This document shows positions 15,728-22,721 of a stretch of DNA of 28,517 nt, piece after piece; positions within the stretch are counted from its first letter, which is position 1; the number at the start of each line of letters is the position of its first letter. Source of the stretch: CAYVMP01 sp964452635 (GTDB taxonomy: Bacteria > Patescibacteriota > Minisyncoccia > Phycocordibacterales > DATDWN01); contig CAYVMP010000009.1 in the NCBI GenBank assembly GCA_964452635.1, positions 1 to 28,517 of the forward strand, read 5' to 3'. The notes below the pieces were generated by a model that made no database searches, was not told where the DNA came from, and saw only the letters and a list, made by a program, of their open reading frames with translations. Both the position numbers and the translations under genes were made by a program.

Positions 15728-17638
15728 CTATCGAGAATGAACAACTCCCGGAGGAAAAGCGACACCATGACATGCCAAGCTCCATGTTTCTACAGTACTA
15801 CTATTGGTCACAGAATTTGTAATATATGCATACATCCATGGTGCCACAATCGTAGTAGCATATGGTGATGACTGTGTACCGAGACTATATGGATTTGATG
15901 GTGTTGAAACATCAAATATTTCAAACTGCTGGCTAACATTATCGACGATAAAAGCTTTTTTATTTGAATTCACTACTATAGATATTGGTCCTGTTCCACT
16001 CGTATATCCAGTACCTGTACGAACAGGATTTGATGGTACGGAAGCATCAAATACTTGGACCGTACCGTTGTTTGTATACTGTTCGTAACTTACCACATAC
16101 ACGTAGCTACCAAGAACAGAGAGTGCTTGACCATCACTATCAATAACCACACTACCTAGAACACTCGGACTAGCTGGATTTGATACATTAATTACTTTAA
16201 GAAGGCCATTTGATTGGACAACGTATACAGAAGTTCCATACGCACTCACAGCATTACCAGTACCACTCAGTGCCAAAGTACCCGATATTGATGCAGGGCC
16301 TCCTCCCGAACCCACGTTTATAACCTGTAGCATTCCATTTCCTGACGCCCCACCTGAAACATATACATACGATCCATACCCACTCACAGATCGAGGGCCA
16401 TCCATAATAGTAAGTGAGTCAGCTTGTATTGGAGATGATGGGGTTGAAACATTGAAAATCTTCATCACACCTGTACCACCGTTGTAACTCGTTATACCAA
16501 CAACATATACATAGTTTCCATTTGAAAATATTGCTTGAGGAATCATGTTGAGTGCTACAGAACCAACACTTATTGGAGTCTGTGGATCAGTAGTATCGAA
16601 CACCTGAAGAATTCGTGGTTGAGATCCTCCTGATGATTGATTAACAACATACAAATGATTTGCAGTAACAGATGCGAATACCGGACCATCATTTGTAGCA
16701 CTCGTATTTGTCTTTGAAACTGATGATATGTCACACGGAGGTGCGACGACATCCACGGTACGTACAATTGGTGTCGCTGAAAGTCCTCCTGAGTCTGTTA
16801 CAGTGTATGTAATGTAGTATGTACCGAGCACAAGTGTATTTACTGTTCCTGTTTTAACAATAGATGCTGTAATGTCGCCATCCTCCTCGTCTGATGCAGC
16901 GACCGCGTAGTCAACATAGTCAGTGTTTAATGTTACCTGAACGTAAGGAGAGTTCCCTCTTCCCGGAAAGGAGAGAGCTGGTGGATGATTGGTAGTTGGT
17001 ACTGAATTAACAAACTGAACATGTATTTGTGAACCTTGATCAACAGAAATGGTTGATTGTACATCATCTAGTTTGGCAACAATCTGTGCACCTTTGTATC
17101 CACTTCCAACAGAATTGCCATTTTCATCTGTGAAATTTACAGCAACATCTGTATTAAGTGATTGAAAATTATATTTTGGAAAAACTATATCAACTGTTTT
17201 TGCAGCAAGTGGAGGACAGAACACAGCATTTTGTGTATCTATACCGCAAATCTCAACGACCGAAACATTATTTCGTATTGCTCCCTTTGAGATACACTCT
17301 GAACCGGCAACGCACGACGAATCACCGTCGTATTTTCCATTCGCATTTTTATCAGCAAAAATATAATACACCTGTGGATCAAGTGTACTCAGTGATATAC
17401 CGTAGTTTGTACTAAATTCCCCACTCCCTTTAGAAACTTCTTTTAGATTAAGACTGAAGGATTGAGCTTGTCTCATCGCAAGAGCAATTTCCTGTGATGC
17501 ACCTGATACAGCAAGTTTACTTGTAAAGGATCGGTAACTGAATAAACTAACAGAAAGAATCATCGCGACAATACTTACAGAAACAAGGAGATCGATAATA
17601 CTGAAACCACTAATATATTTTTTTTGTGTTGTAATCAT
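15728..17638 (-). CDS. GspH/FimT-type prepilin fused to Ig-like domain and seven-bladed beta-propeller
   Basis: A 636-residue modular minor pilin, three times the usual length. The prepilin leader is MITTQKKYISG, cut before FSIIDLLVSVSIV; position +5 is Asp instead of Glu. Residues 12-210 are a GspH/FimT-like pilin with an EF-hand-like loop DKNANGKYD (96-104) and four cysteines (109, 115, 131, 141) shared with the next gene. Residues 217-300 are an Ig-like DUF5011-type domain (DEEDGDIT; GTYYITYTVTDSGG). Residues 328-623 hold seven repeats of a V.V.....L.VF(D/N)VS.P..P pattern, matching LVIVD-type propeller blades. C302 and C623 bracket the propeller and could clamp it. Exported and assembled by the pilus machinery, it would sit at or near the tip; adhesion or ligand sensing is inference. 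TATACT ends 7 nt before the ATG. Confidence 0.85.
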   Translation of the reverse strand: MITTQKKYISGFSIIDLLVSVSIVAMILSVSLFSYRSFTSKLAVSGASQEIALAMRQAQSFSLNLKEVSKGSGEFSTNYGISLSTLDPQVYYIFADKNANGKYDGDSSCVAGSECISKGAIRNNVSVVEICGIDTQNAVFCPPLAAKTVDIVFPKYNFQSLNTDVAVNFTDENGNSVGSGYKGAQIVAKLDDVQSTISVDQGSQIHVQFVNSVPTTNHPPALSFPGRGNSPYVQVTLNTDYVDYAVAASDEEDGDITASIVKTGTVNTLVLGTYYITYTVTDSGGLSATPIVRTVDVVAPPCDISSVSKTNTSATNDGPVFASVTANHLYVVNQSSGGSQPRILQVFDTTDPQTPISVGSVALNMIPQAIFSNGNYVYVVGITSYNGGTGVMKIFNVSTPSSPIQADSLTIMDGPRSVSGYGSYVYVSGGASGNGMLQVINVGSGGGPASISGTLALSGTGNAVSAYGTSVYVVQSNGLLKVINVSNPASPSVLGSVVIDSDGQALSVLGSYVYVVSYEQYTNNGTVQVFDASVPSNPVRTGTGYTSGTGPISIVVNSNKKAFIVDNVSQQFEIFDVSTPSNPYSLGTQSSPYATTIVAPWMYAYITNSVTNSSTVETWSLACHGVAFPPGVVHSR

Positions 17639-17645
17639 ATACTAT

Positions 17646-17651
17646 AGTATA
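17646..17651 (-). promoter_or_regulatory. -10 box of the propeller-pilin gene
   Basis: TATACT on the minus strand, within a TATACTATAGTAT context, leaves 7 nt before the ATG at 17638. The predicted transcription start coincides with the start codon, and no Shine-Dalgarno is present. Confidence 0.45.
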
Positions 17652-17684
17652 GAACACTTTTAAAGTATTGAACATGAAAAAAAC

Positions 17685-18281
17685 TCACTGTGTGGATATC
17701 TGTCCATTACTTTCAAATGTAACTCGTGATACTGCCTGACGCGGAGATGTGAGAGTAAGCGATGCTGTTTGATATGGCCCCCATACCGTCCCAAATGAAT
17801 TTGAAAAGTTTATTATTGCCTGAAGCTTTGGTCTCATATACAGAATATTGAGCTGTGTCGCAGATTGTGGAGGACATGTAAAAGTCGTAGCACCAAGAGA
17901 CTTTGCGCATATTTGACTGATTGAAACCTCATCATGAAGTGTAATCTTCTCGACACACTCAGCACTTTGTGCACAGTTGGTATTGCCGTCGTATTTTCCA
18001 TTTGCATTTTTATCAACAAACAGATAATACGCATGTGGATCAGTGGTGTCGAAAAAAACACCGTACGCATACCCAAACGACCCAGACATAGTGCCCTTAA
18101 CTGAAACTCCATACGTCTGTGCTTGACGCACAGCAACAGAGACTTCCTGTGATGCTCCCGACACCGCGAGTCTATCTGTAAACGATCGGTAACTGAAAAG
18201 AGTTACCGACATGATTATTGTAATGATGGATACAACAACAAGTATCTCGACCAGACTCAAACCACGTTTTTGATTAGTCAT
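17685..18281 (-). CDS. GspH/FimT-type minor pilin, paralogue of the propeller pilin
   Basis: A 198-residue prepilin with leader MTNQKRG and mature start LSLVEILVVVSII, with Glu at +5. It aligns along its length with the first 210 residues of the downstream propeller pilin: SVTLFSYRSFTDRLAVSGASQEV against SVSLFSYRSFTSKLAVSGASQEI, the same DKNANGKYDG loop, the same four Cys spacing, and CPPQSA against CPPLAA. The pair is a tandem duplication in which one copy gained extra domains. The loop looks like an EF-hand or dockerin calcium site, so calcium may stabilise the pilin. Two in-frame ATGs exist (18287, 18281); the second is preferred because TATAAT at 18292-18297 leaves only 4 nt before the first. 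Confidence 0.85.
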   Translation of the reverse strand: MTNQKRGLSLVEILVVVSIITIIMSVTLFSYRSFTDRLAVSGASQEVSVAVRQAQTYGVSVKGTMSGSFGYAYGVFFDTTDPHAYYLFVDKNANGKYDGNTNCAQSAECVEKITLHDEVSISQICAKSLGATTFTCPPQSATQLNILYMRPKLQAIINFSNSFGTVWGPYQTASLTLTSPRQAVSRVTFESNGQISTQ

Positions 18282-18291
18282 ATTCATATAT

Positions 18292-18297
18292 ATTATA
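18292..18297 (-). promoter_or_regulatory. -10 box of the GspH-like pilin gene, overlapping the pilD stop codon
   Basis: A perfect TATAAT on the minus strand whose TAA includes the pilD stop codon (18293-18295). It is 4 nt from the first ATG and 10 nt from the second, so any transcript would be leaderless. Confidence 0.5.
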
Positions 18298-19138
18298 GAC
18301 CAAGTAAGTGCGATATGCCAAAAATATCGACATGTGTGAAAAACACATACACTGTCGCAAGTATAAGAAATGGAGCAAATGGCACCTCCGTCGAGAAGTG
18401 AGCTGTATGAATCCGAGGAGAGACACGTGAGAGAATAATCATCCCAACACCCCAGAGAGCGCCGACCCAGAAAGCAATTGTGATTGCGGAAATACCGAGA
18501 CCAAATCCAAGAAACGCTCCCATACCAAACATAAGTTTTGCATCACCAAGACCAATCCACTTACCTTCTGAGATATACCAGAGAAAGGCAAATGGCAGTG
18601 AAAGAATGAACGGACTCGCAACATGAAGAATCATCTGTGTATTAAATACAAATCCCATACAGTAGATATAGAAAAGAAGCTTACAGAGAGACAGTACAAC
18701 AAATGTATACACGAAAACATCCGGAATTATTTTATGTCGCATATCATACACAAAAATAACACTCAAAAGTGAAAACACAACTGCGTAGTAAATAAAGAAA
18801 ATGAGTGCGTACACATCTGGATTACCAAAAACACTATAGACTGGGAGGAGTGAGAGCTGTCTCATGTAAAGCAATACAAAAAGTACACCAGTGAAAAATT
18901 CGACAAGTGGATACTGTATAGAAAGTTTTGATTTACATGATCGACATTTTCCTGTAAGTAATAGAAAACTGAACACGGGAACCATATCATACCAATGAAT
19001 ACGGGAATTACATTGAAAGCATACCGATCTGCCTGTTGCCGATGACATACCAGTGTTATATCGCAAAATCACGACATTGAGGAAACTACCGACGAGTGTA
19101 CCGAGAACGAATACAAATAAAATAGATACAACATCCAT
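18293..19138 (-). CDS. pilD: Prepilin peptidase (leader peptidase / N-methyltransferase)
   Basis: A 281-residue polytopic membrane aspartyl protease that cuts the prepilin leaders encoded around it. The N-terminal GTLVGSFLNVVILRYN motif (residues about 11-26) is followed by the zinc-binding pair CFQC and CRSC, then about seven hydrophobic segments. The catalytic aspartates lie in VYDMRHKIIPD and in GLGDAKLM (the GxGD motif). The methyltransferase half is present, so this is the full-length bifunctional form. The start at 19138 (MDVVSILF) is preferred to 19249, because the upstream extension runs across the pilin terminator and TATACT (19145-19150) ends 6 nt before this ATG. Confidence 0.93.
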   Translation of the reverse strand: MDVVSILFVFVLGTLVGSFLNVVILRYNTGMSSATGRSVCFQCNSRIHWYDMVPVFSFLLLTGKCRSCKSKLSIQYPLVEFFTGVLFVLLYMRQLSLLPVYSVFGNPDVYALIFFIYYAVVFSLLSVIFVYDMRHKIIPDVFVYTFVVLSLCKLLFYIYCMGFVFNTQMILHVASPFILSLPFAFLWYISEGKWIGLGDAKLMFGMGAFLGFGLGISAITIAFWVGALWGVGMIILSRVSPRIHTAHFSTEVPFAPFLILATVYVFFTHVDIFGISHLLGL

Positions 19139-19144
19139 ACATAT

Positions 19145-19150
19145 AGTATA
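19145..19150 (-). promoter_or_regulatory. -10 box of pilD
   Basis: TATACT on the minus strand, 6 nt before the pilD ATG and downstream of the pilin terminator. The expected transcription start falls on or next to the start codon. Confidence 0.5.
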
Positions 19151-19203
19151 GCAGGTACACAAACACAAATAAAAGAGATGAAGTGGTGATAACTCCAGCG
19201 TAC

Positions 19204-19235
19204 AACAAAAAACCAGCCGAAGCTGGTTTTTTGTT
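19204..19235. terminator. Intrinsic terminator after the major pilin gene
   Basis: A 14-bp perfect stem (19204-19217 with 19222-19235) capped by a CGAA tetraloop. The ACCAGC/GCTGGT core is flanked by A and T runs on both sides. On the minus strand it ends the pilA transcript 20 nt after its stop and separates it from pilD. Confidence 0.9.
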
Positions 19236-19255
19236 TCTAAATTAAACAATTCTGA

Positions 19256-19696
19256 TTATATACATGCTGTACCTGTAGTTCCAAGTGTGGTTACATTCGC
19301 TGCTGTCTGACCCTTTGATGCACCTGTTGAGTCAACACACCATGTAGTAAATGTTCCTTCTGCTGATTTCAACACAGAGTAAGCTGCCCATGCTCCTGCA
19401 GCTGCATTACAGTCATTAGTAGCTGCTCCTAAAGTACCTCCACCTGCAGTAGCTGCAGCTGCCATTGCAGCAACAACCTGTGCATTAGTACATACGTTTG
19501 CATATGTACCACCATCGTTATCATACTGAAGCTCTGCCTGTGCTCGCATATTGTTCAAGTTTGATTTAACAGCTGCATTTGCACCCTTTGCTCGTGCAGT
19601 GTTAAGACTTGCCAAAACTACTGAAGAAAGAATACCGATGATAGCGATAACTACCAAAAGCTCAATCAGTGTAAAACCTCGTTTCTTATTTATCAT
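19256..19696 (-). CDS. pilA: Major type IV pilin
   Basis: A 146-residue prepilin: leader MINKKRG, mature start FTLIELLVVIAIIGILSSVVLASL with Glu at +5, a classic class III signal. The globular part is small and Ala/Gly/Thr-rich, with four cysteines (TYANVCTN, TNDCNAAAG, TTWCVDST, TACI) that could form two disulfides. It is probably the major filament subunit: it is monocistronic, has a TATAAT (19741-19746) with a leader of about 37 nt, and ends in a strong terminator. The start at ATG 19696 is used rather than a TTG at 19711, which would add an unusual leader. Confidence 0.92.
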   Translation of the reverse strand: MINKKRGFTLIELLVVIAIIGILSSVVLASLNTARAKGANAAVKSNLNNMRAQAELQYDNDGGTYANVCTNAQVVAAMAAAATAGGGTLGAATNDCNAAAGAWAAYSVLKSAEGTFTTWCVDSTGASKGQTAANVTTLGTTGTACI

Positions 19697-19740
19697 GTTA
19701 AATATTAACAATTAATAATCTTATAATTAATACTGTGTAT

Positions 19741-19746
19741 ATTATA
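19741..19746 (-). promoter_or_regulatory. -10 box of the major pilin gene
   Basis: TATAAT on the minus strand, 44 nt before the pilA ATG. No matching -35 is obvious and no Shine-Dalgarno lies in the AT-rich leader. Confidence 0.5.
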
Positions 19747-19789
19747 CGCCCTATAGTAAATATGAAAAGTCCCCCTGTGGATAAGGGGA

Positions 19790-19818
19790 GGTTTCTGTCT
19801 GCCTTGCAGACAGAAACC
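19790..19818. repeat. Perfect 13-bp stem-loop in the pilC-pilA gap
   Basis: GGTTTCTGTCTGC (19790-19802) and its exact complement (19806-19818) around a 3-nt loop. No T-run follows in either direction, so it is a poor intrinsic terminator. It lies directly before the 41-nt tandem repeat, in a patch clearly more GC-rich than its surroundings. Confidence 0.75.
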
Positions 19819-19896
19819 GGACACTTATGCCTAATGTAATCATTTGGCGAAGGGGAACCGGACACTTATGCCCAATGTAATCATTAGGCGAAGGGG
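19815..19896. repeat. Two tandem copies of a 41-nt repeat containing an inverted repeat
   Basis: Copies 19815-19855 and 19856-19896 differ at two bases. Each contains an arm pair of the form GCC(T/C)AATG-taat-CATT(T/A)GGC. The two differences each break one base pair inside a copy, while the left arm of copy 1 pairs perfectly with the right arm of copy 2. I see no coding potential. Confidence 0.8.
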
Positions 19897-19979
19897 AGCC
19901 CTTCTTAACCCTATGTGGTTCCACAACCCCGCCCAAGATGAGTGTTCGCTTCGCTCGCTCATCTCGTGCATTAGTGTAC

Positions 19980-20014
19980 GATAACAGCCGGTTGCTACGC
20001 ACCGTGCTGTTATC
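19980..20014. repeat. 13-bp stem-loop directly after pilC
   Basis: Arms 19980-19992 and 20001-20014 pair over 13 bp with one bulged T and an 8-nt loop (GATAACAGCCGGT). It begins 3 nt after the pilC stop codon on the minus strand. With no following T-run it could act as an mRNA 3'-end stabiliser or a Rho-type or weak terminator. Confidence 0.65.
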
Positions 20015-20017
20015 TCC

Positions 20018-21223
20018 CTAAGCCGCGCTCGCAATATTGTAAATAGGCATAAGCACAGCAGCAAGAAGAATTCCAACACCTAAGCCAAGAGAAACAATCA
20101 TAATCGGTTCAATAAGTCCCACAAGTGTATCAACTGCATTTGTCACCTCACGTTGATAGAACTTTGCCATTGTTTTTAAAATACTTCCAAGTTCTCCCGT
20201 TTCTTCACCCACCTTTATCATTTGAACCATAATCCCCGGTATTTCTGGATAGTTTGCAAATGATTTTGACAGAGAACTCCCTCCTTTTACCTCAATGAGT
20301 GTACTATCCAAAATTGATTTATAGAGATAGTTATCTACCACAGATGCTGTAATCTCAAGCGCACGAAGAATAGGAATACCTGCAGTAATCATAGTGTTGA
20401 GGTTATCTGCAATACGAGAGAGATAGAGTTTTTTATACAAATCACCAAGATACGGTATTTCTAAACGAAGTGAGTCAAGTCGAAGTGCCCCCTCCGGTGT
20501 CTGCTGATACTTCCATACAGCGAAACCTGCGAGAATAATGGCGAGAGCAATAAAAATACCATAATGCACAAACACTCCACTGATACCGAGCACGATCTTC
20601 GTATATATAGGTATATCCTGACCAGACTCGAGAAGCATGACACTGATTTTAGGAATAATCACCGTGAGCATGAGTATCATCACACCAATAAATGTAGCGA
20701 TAACGAACGCTGGATATACAAGTGCATTTTTTGCCTTTGATGTAACCTCGTACGTACGATCGAGATAGTCCGCAAGATAACTAAATGATTCATCGAGCTT
20801 TCCAGACTCCTCACCTGCACGAACCATGTTGACGTAGAAATTTGAAAAAAGATCTGGATGACGATCCATCGCGTTTGAAATAGAACTTCCACCAGAGATA
20901 TCATCTGCAATCTCCATGAGATGCTTCTGCATAATTGGCTTCTCCATCTGCGCACCAAGCAATTTAAAGATACGCAATGCGGACACCTGTGCACTAAACA
21001 ATGTAGCCATCTGACGAGACAGAATCACCACATCTTTATTGGAAATATGGTTAAAAACTGAAATATTACCAAGTGAGAATTGGCTTTCTTCCTTTGCATG
21101 TATTTCAGAGAGAACAAGCCCTCGTTTCTGTAAAATACTAATCGCAGAATCAACTGAAGCAGATTCAATCTCCCCCTGTGTCCCCTCGCCTGTCTGTGTA
21201 ATGGCTTTATATATAAACAACAT
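20018..21223 (-). CDS. pilC: Type IV pilus inner-membrane platform protein
   Basis: A 401-residue GspF/PilC-family platform protein that couples the PilB and PilT motors to pilin insertion and removal. Two cytoplasmic T2SSF domains are visible: about 65-190 (LSRQMATLFSAQVSALRIFKLL...VRAGEESGKLDESFSYLADYLD) and about 265-390 (LNTMITAGIPILRALEIT...KVGEETGELGSILKTMAKFY). Three transmembrane helices are at roughly 172-193, 221-238 and 371-396. An N-terminal TQTGEGTQGEIESASVDSAISILQKRGL segment is typical. It starts 11 nt after the pilT stop, so the two are cotranscribed. Confidence 0.95.
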   Translation of the reverse strand: MLFIYKAITQTGEGTQGEIESASVDSAISILQKRGLVLSEIHAKEESQFSLGNISVFNHISNKDVVILSRQMATLFSAQVSALRIFKLLGAQMEKPIMQKHLMEIADDISGGSSISNAMDRHPDLFSNFYVNMVRAGEESGKLDESFSYLADYLDRTYEVTSKAKNALVYPAFVIATFIGVMILMLTVIIPKISVMLLESGQDIPIYTKIVLGISGVFVHYGIFIALAIILAGFAVWKYQQTPEGALRLDSLRLEIPYLGDLYKKLYLSRIADNLNTMITAGIPILRALEITASVVDNYLYKSILDSTLIEVKGGSSLSKSFANYPEIPGIMVQMIKVGEETGELGSILKTMAKFYQREVTNAVDTLVGLIEPIMIVSLGLGVGILLAAVLMPIYNIASAA

Positions 21224-21234
21224 ACAAATATAAA

Positions 21235-22296
21235 TTAAATAAGTTTCTCAAGTCCTTTTGGATTATGTGAGAAAAGAAGTGCGTTTTCAGTCGTAATTTC
21301 TCCCGTACGAACCAGCTCAATCAGATATCTGTTTAGATCAATCATACCCTGATCCGATCCTGTTTCAATCACTGTGTTTATCTCATGTATTCTGTTTTCA
21401 CGAATGAGATTTGACACGGCGTTGTTATTGATAAGCAACTCACATGCAGGAATGAGCCCTCCAGAAATACGTGGAACAAGTCTTTGAGAGAAAACTCCCA
21501 GAAGTGACGCTGAAAGTTGAATGCGAATTTGGTTTTGTTGTTCTGCTGTGAACGAGTCGATAATACGAGCGATGGTCTGTGCTGCAGTATTGGTGTGTAG
21601 TGTTGAAAATACAAGATGTCCTGTTTCTGCCGCTGTTACTGCGGTCGCCATTGTTTCAGGTGTACGCATCTCACCAATCATGAGCACATCAACATCCTGA
21701 CGAAACACACCCTGCAACGCCGTGTGAAAGTCGGGAGTATCCTGCAATACCTCACGCTGATCTATTACTGCTTTCTTTGATTCAAAAATAAACTCGATTG
21801 GGTCTTCGATAGTAATGATATGTTCGAGACGACGCTCATTAATCATGTCGAGCATCGCAGCAAGTGTTGTTGATTTACCCACACCAGTCGGTCCAGCAAC
21901 AAGAAAGAATCCTTGTTGTTTTGTTGTAAATGTTTCGAGTACAGATGGCAATCCAAGTTCCTCAAAGCTTTTTATTTTTTTTGGAACGAGACGAAGTGCG
22001 ATACTTACTTTATCTACTTGAAAGTAAGCATTTCCTCGAAAACGAATCTCATCTTTGTGATTGTATGCAAAGTCAACCTGCTTTTGTGACAAAAATATTT
22101 CTTTTTTGTGAGCATCGAGCAAAACATCAATGAGACCCTTTATATCTGCACGCGAAAGTACTGGTTGTTTGACGAGAGGAATGAGAGAGCTTGCTACACG
22201 AATAATAGGCTGACGCTCTTCGGCAAGGTGAAGATCTGATGCATCTTCTTGGATAACAATTGATATCAAATCATCGAGTACTTTTTTATGATCCAT
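21235..22296 (-). CDS. pilT: Type IV pilus retraction ATPase
   Basis: A 353-residue hexameric secretion ATPase of the PilT subgroup, which powers pilus retraction. An N-terminal PAS-like domain (ASDLHLAEERQPIIRV) precedes the RecA-like core. Walker A is GPTGVGKST with K141; the Asp box is IITIEDPIEF, Walker B is DVLMIGEMRTPETMATAVTAAETGHLVFSTLHT, and the His box is included in TLHTN. The PilT-type C-terminal NLIRE motif is present (AVSNLIRENRIHEIN). The Walker A has Val where Ser is common, a tolerated change. It begins 14 nt after the receiver gene, in the motor operon. Confidence 0.94.
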   Translation of the reverse strand: MDHKKVLDDLISIVIQEDASDLHLAEERQPIIRVASSLIPLVKQPVLSRADIKGLIDVLLDAHKKEIFLSQKQVDFAYNHKDEIRFRGNAYFQVDKVSIALRLVPKKIKSFEELGLPSVLETFTTKQQGFFLVAGPTGVGKSTTLAAMLDMINERRLEHIITIEDPIEFIFESKKAVIDQREVLQDTPDFHTALQGVFRQDVDVLMIGEMRTPETMATAVTAAETGHLVFSTLHTNTAAQTIARIIDSFTAEQQNQIRIQLSASLLGVFSQRLVPRISGGLIPACELLINNNAVSNLIRENRIHEINTVIETGSDQGMIDLNRYLIELVRTGEITTENALLFSHNPKGLEKLI

Positions 22297-22310
22297 AAAA
22301 ATATGATTAA

Positions 22311-22706
22311 TTATTTTGCGTGTTTTTTCTCATAAATAGTCTTTACCTTTTCTACAACCTCAGATGGAATGGTTGTTGCCTTAATGATATACCCATCAAT
22401 TCCAAGCTCCTCTGCGCGCTTCTGGTCTTCGTTTTGATTGTTTGTCAAAATCACAATGACTGCCTGCGAAGCCAATTTTTCCTCTCGAATAGTTTTGAGA
22501 AGTTCCAAACCATCCATTGTCGGCATGATGATATCCAAAATAATAATATCCACATGCTGTCCTGCCCGCAGTTTTGTAAGTGCGACCGCACTTCCTGACG
22601 CCGTATCTACATCAAATCCATTTTTCTTAAACTTCAACACATACATATCAAGGAGAAACCGATCATCATCAACAAGCAAGATTTTAATATTTTTATTCTC
22701 TTCCAT
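22311..22706 (-). CDS. Stand-alone CheY-like response regulator receiver between pilB and pilT
   Basis: A 131-residue single receiver domain with no output domain. The acidic pocket is VDDD (12-15), the phosphoacceptor is D58 (IILDIIMP), the switch Thr is T88 (VILT) and the conserved Lys is K109 (YIIKA). As a stand-alone receiver it must act through a protein partner, and its place between the extension and retraction ATPases suggests the pilus motors (compare PilG/PilH or CheY-type pilus control). No histidine kinase is in the window. The start at 22706 (MEENKN) is preferred to 22739, because the extension overlaps pilB and a TATAAT lies 9 nt upstream of this ATG. Confidence 0.9.
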   Translation of the reverse strand: MEENKNIKILLVDDDRFLLDMYVLKFKKNGFDVDTASGSAVALTKLRAGQHVDIIILDIIMPTMDGLELLKTIREEKLASQAVIVILTNNQNEDQKRAEELGIDGYIIKATTIPSEVVEKVKTIYEKKHAK

Positions 22707-22715
22707 GGTAAATAT

Positions 22716-22721
22716 ATTATA
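22716..22721 (-). promoter_or_regulatory. -10 box of the receiver gene, overlapping the pilB stop codon
   Basis: A perfect TATAAT on the minus strand that includes the pilB stop codon (22717-22719) and ends 9 nt before the receiver ATG. It would give a leaderless or 2-3-nt-leader mRNA and uncouple the receiver and pilT from pilB. Confidence 0.5.

Larger units (their letters stand above)
19697..20017. other. Non-coding, hairpin-rich gap between pilC and the major pilin gene
   Basis: A 321-nt gap that holds the pilA promoter and leader, a 13-bp hairpin, the 41-nt tandem repeat, a GATGAG/CTCATC inverted repeat with a CGCTTCGCTCG core (about 19938-19964), and a long imperfect hairpin next to the pilC stop. 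Small open frames on the minus strand here cross the repeats and look like no protein. The gap splits the assembly genes from the pilin genes. Confidence 0.7.

Noticed and set aside
18293..19249. Longer pilD start at 19249
   Set aside because: The added 37 residues would be encoded across the pilin terminator hairpin; the internal ATG at 19138 starts the conserved N-terminal segment.
19815..19896. Tandem repeats considered as a CRISPR array
   Set aside because: There are only two head-to-tail copies with no spacers between them and no cas genes nearby.
19751..20079. Two open frames (79 and 83 codons) on the minus strand after pilC
   Set aside because: They cross the tandem repeats and hairpins, one overlaps the pilC end, and their composition is not protein-like.
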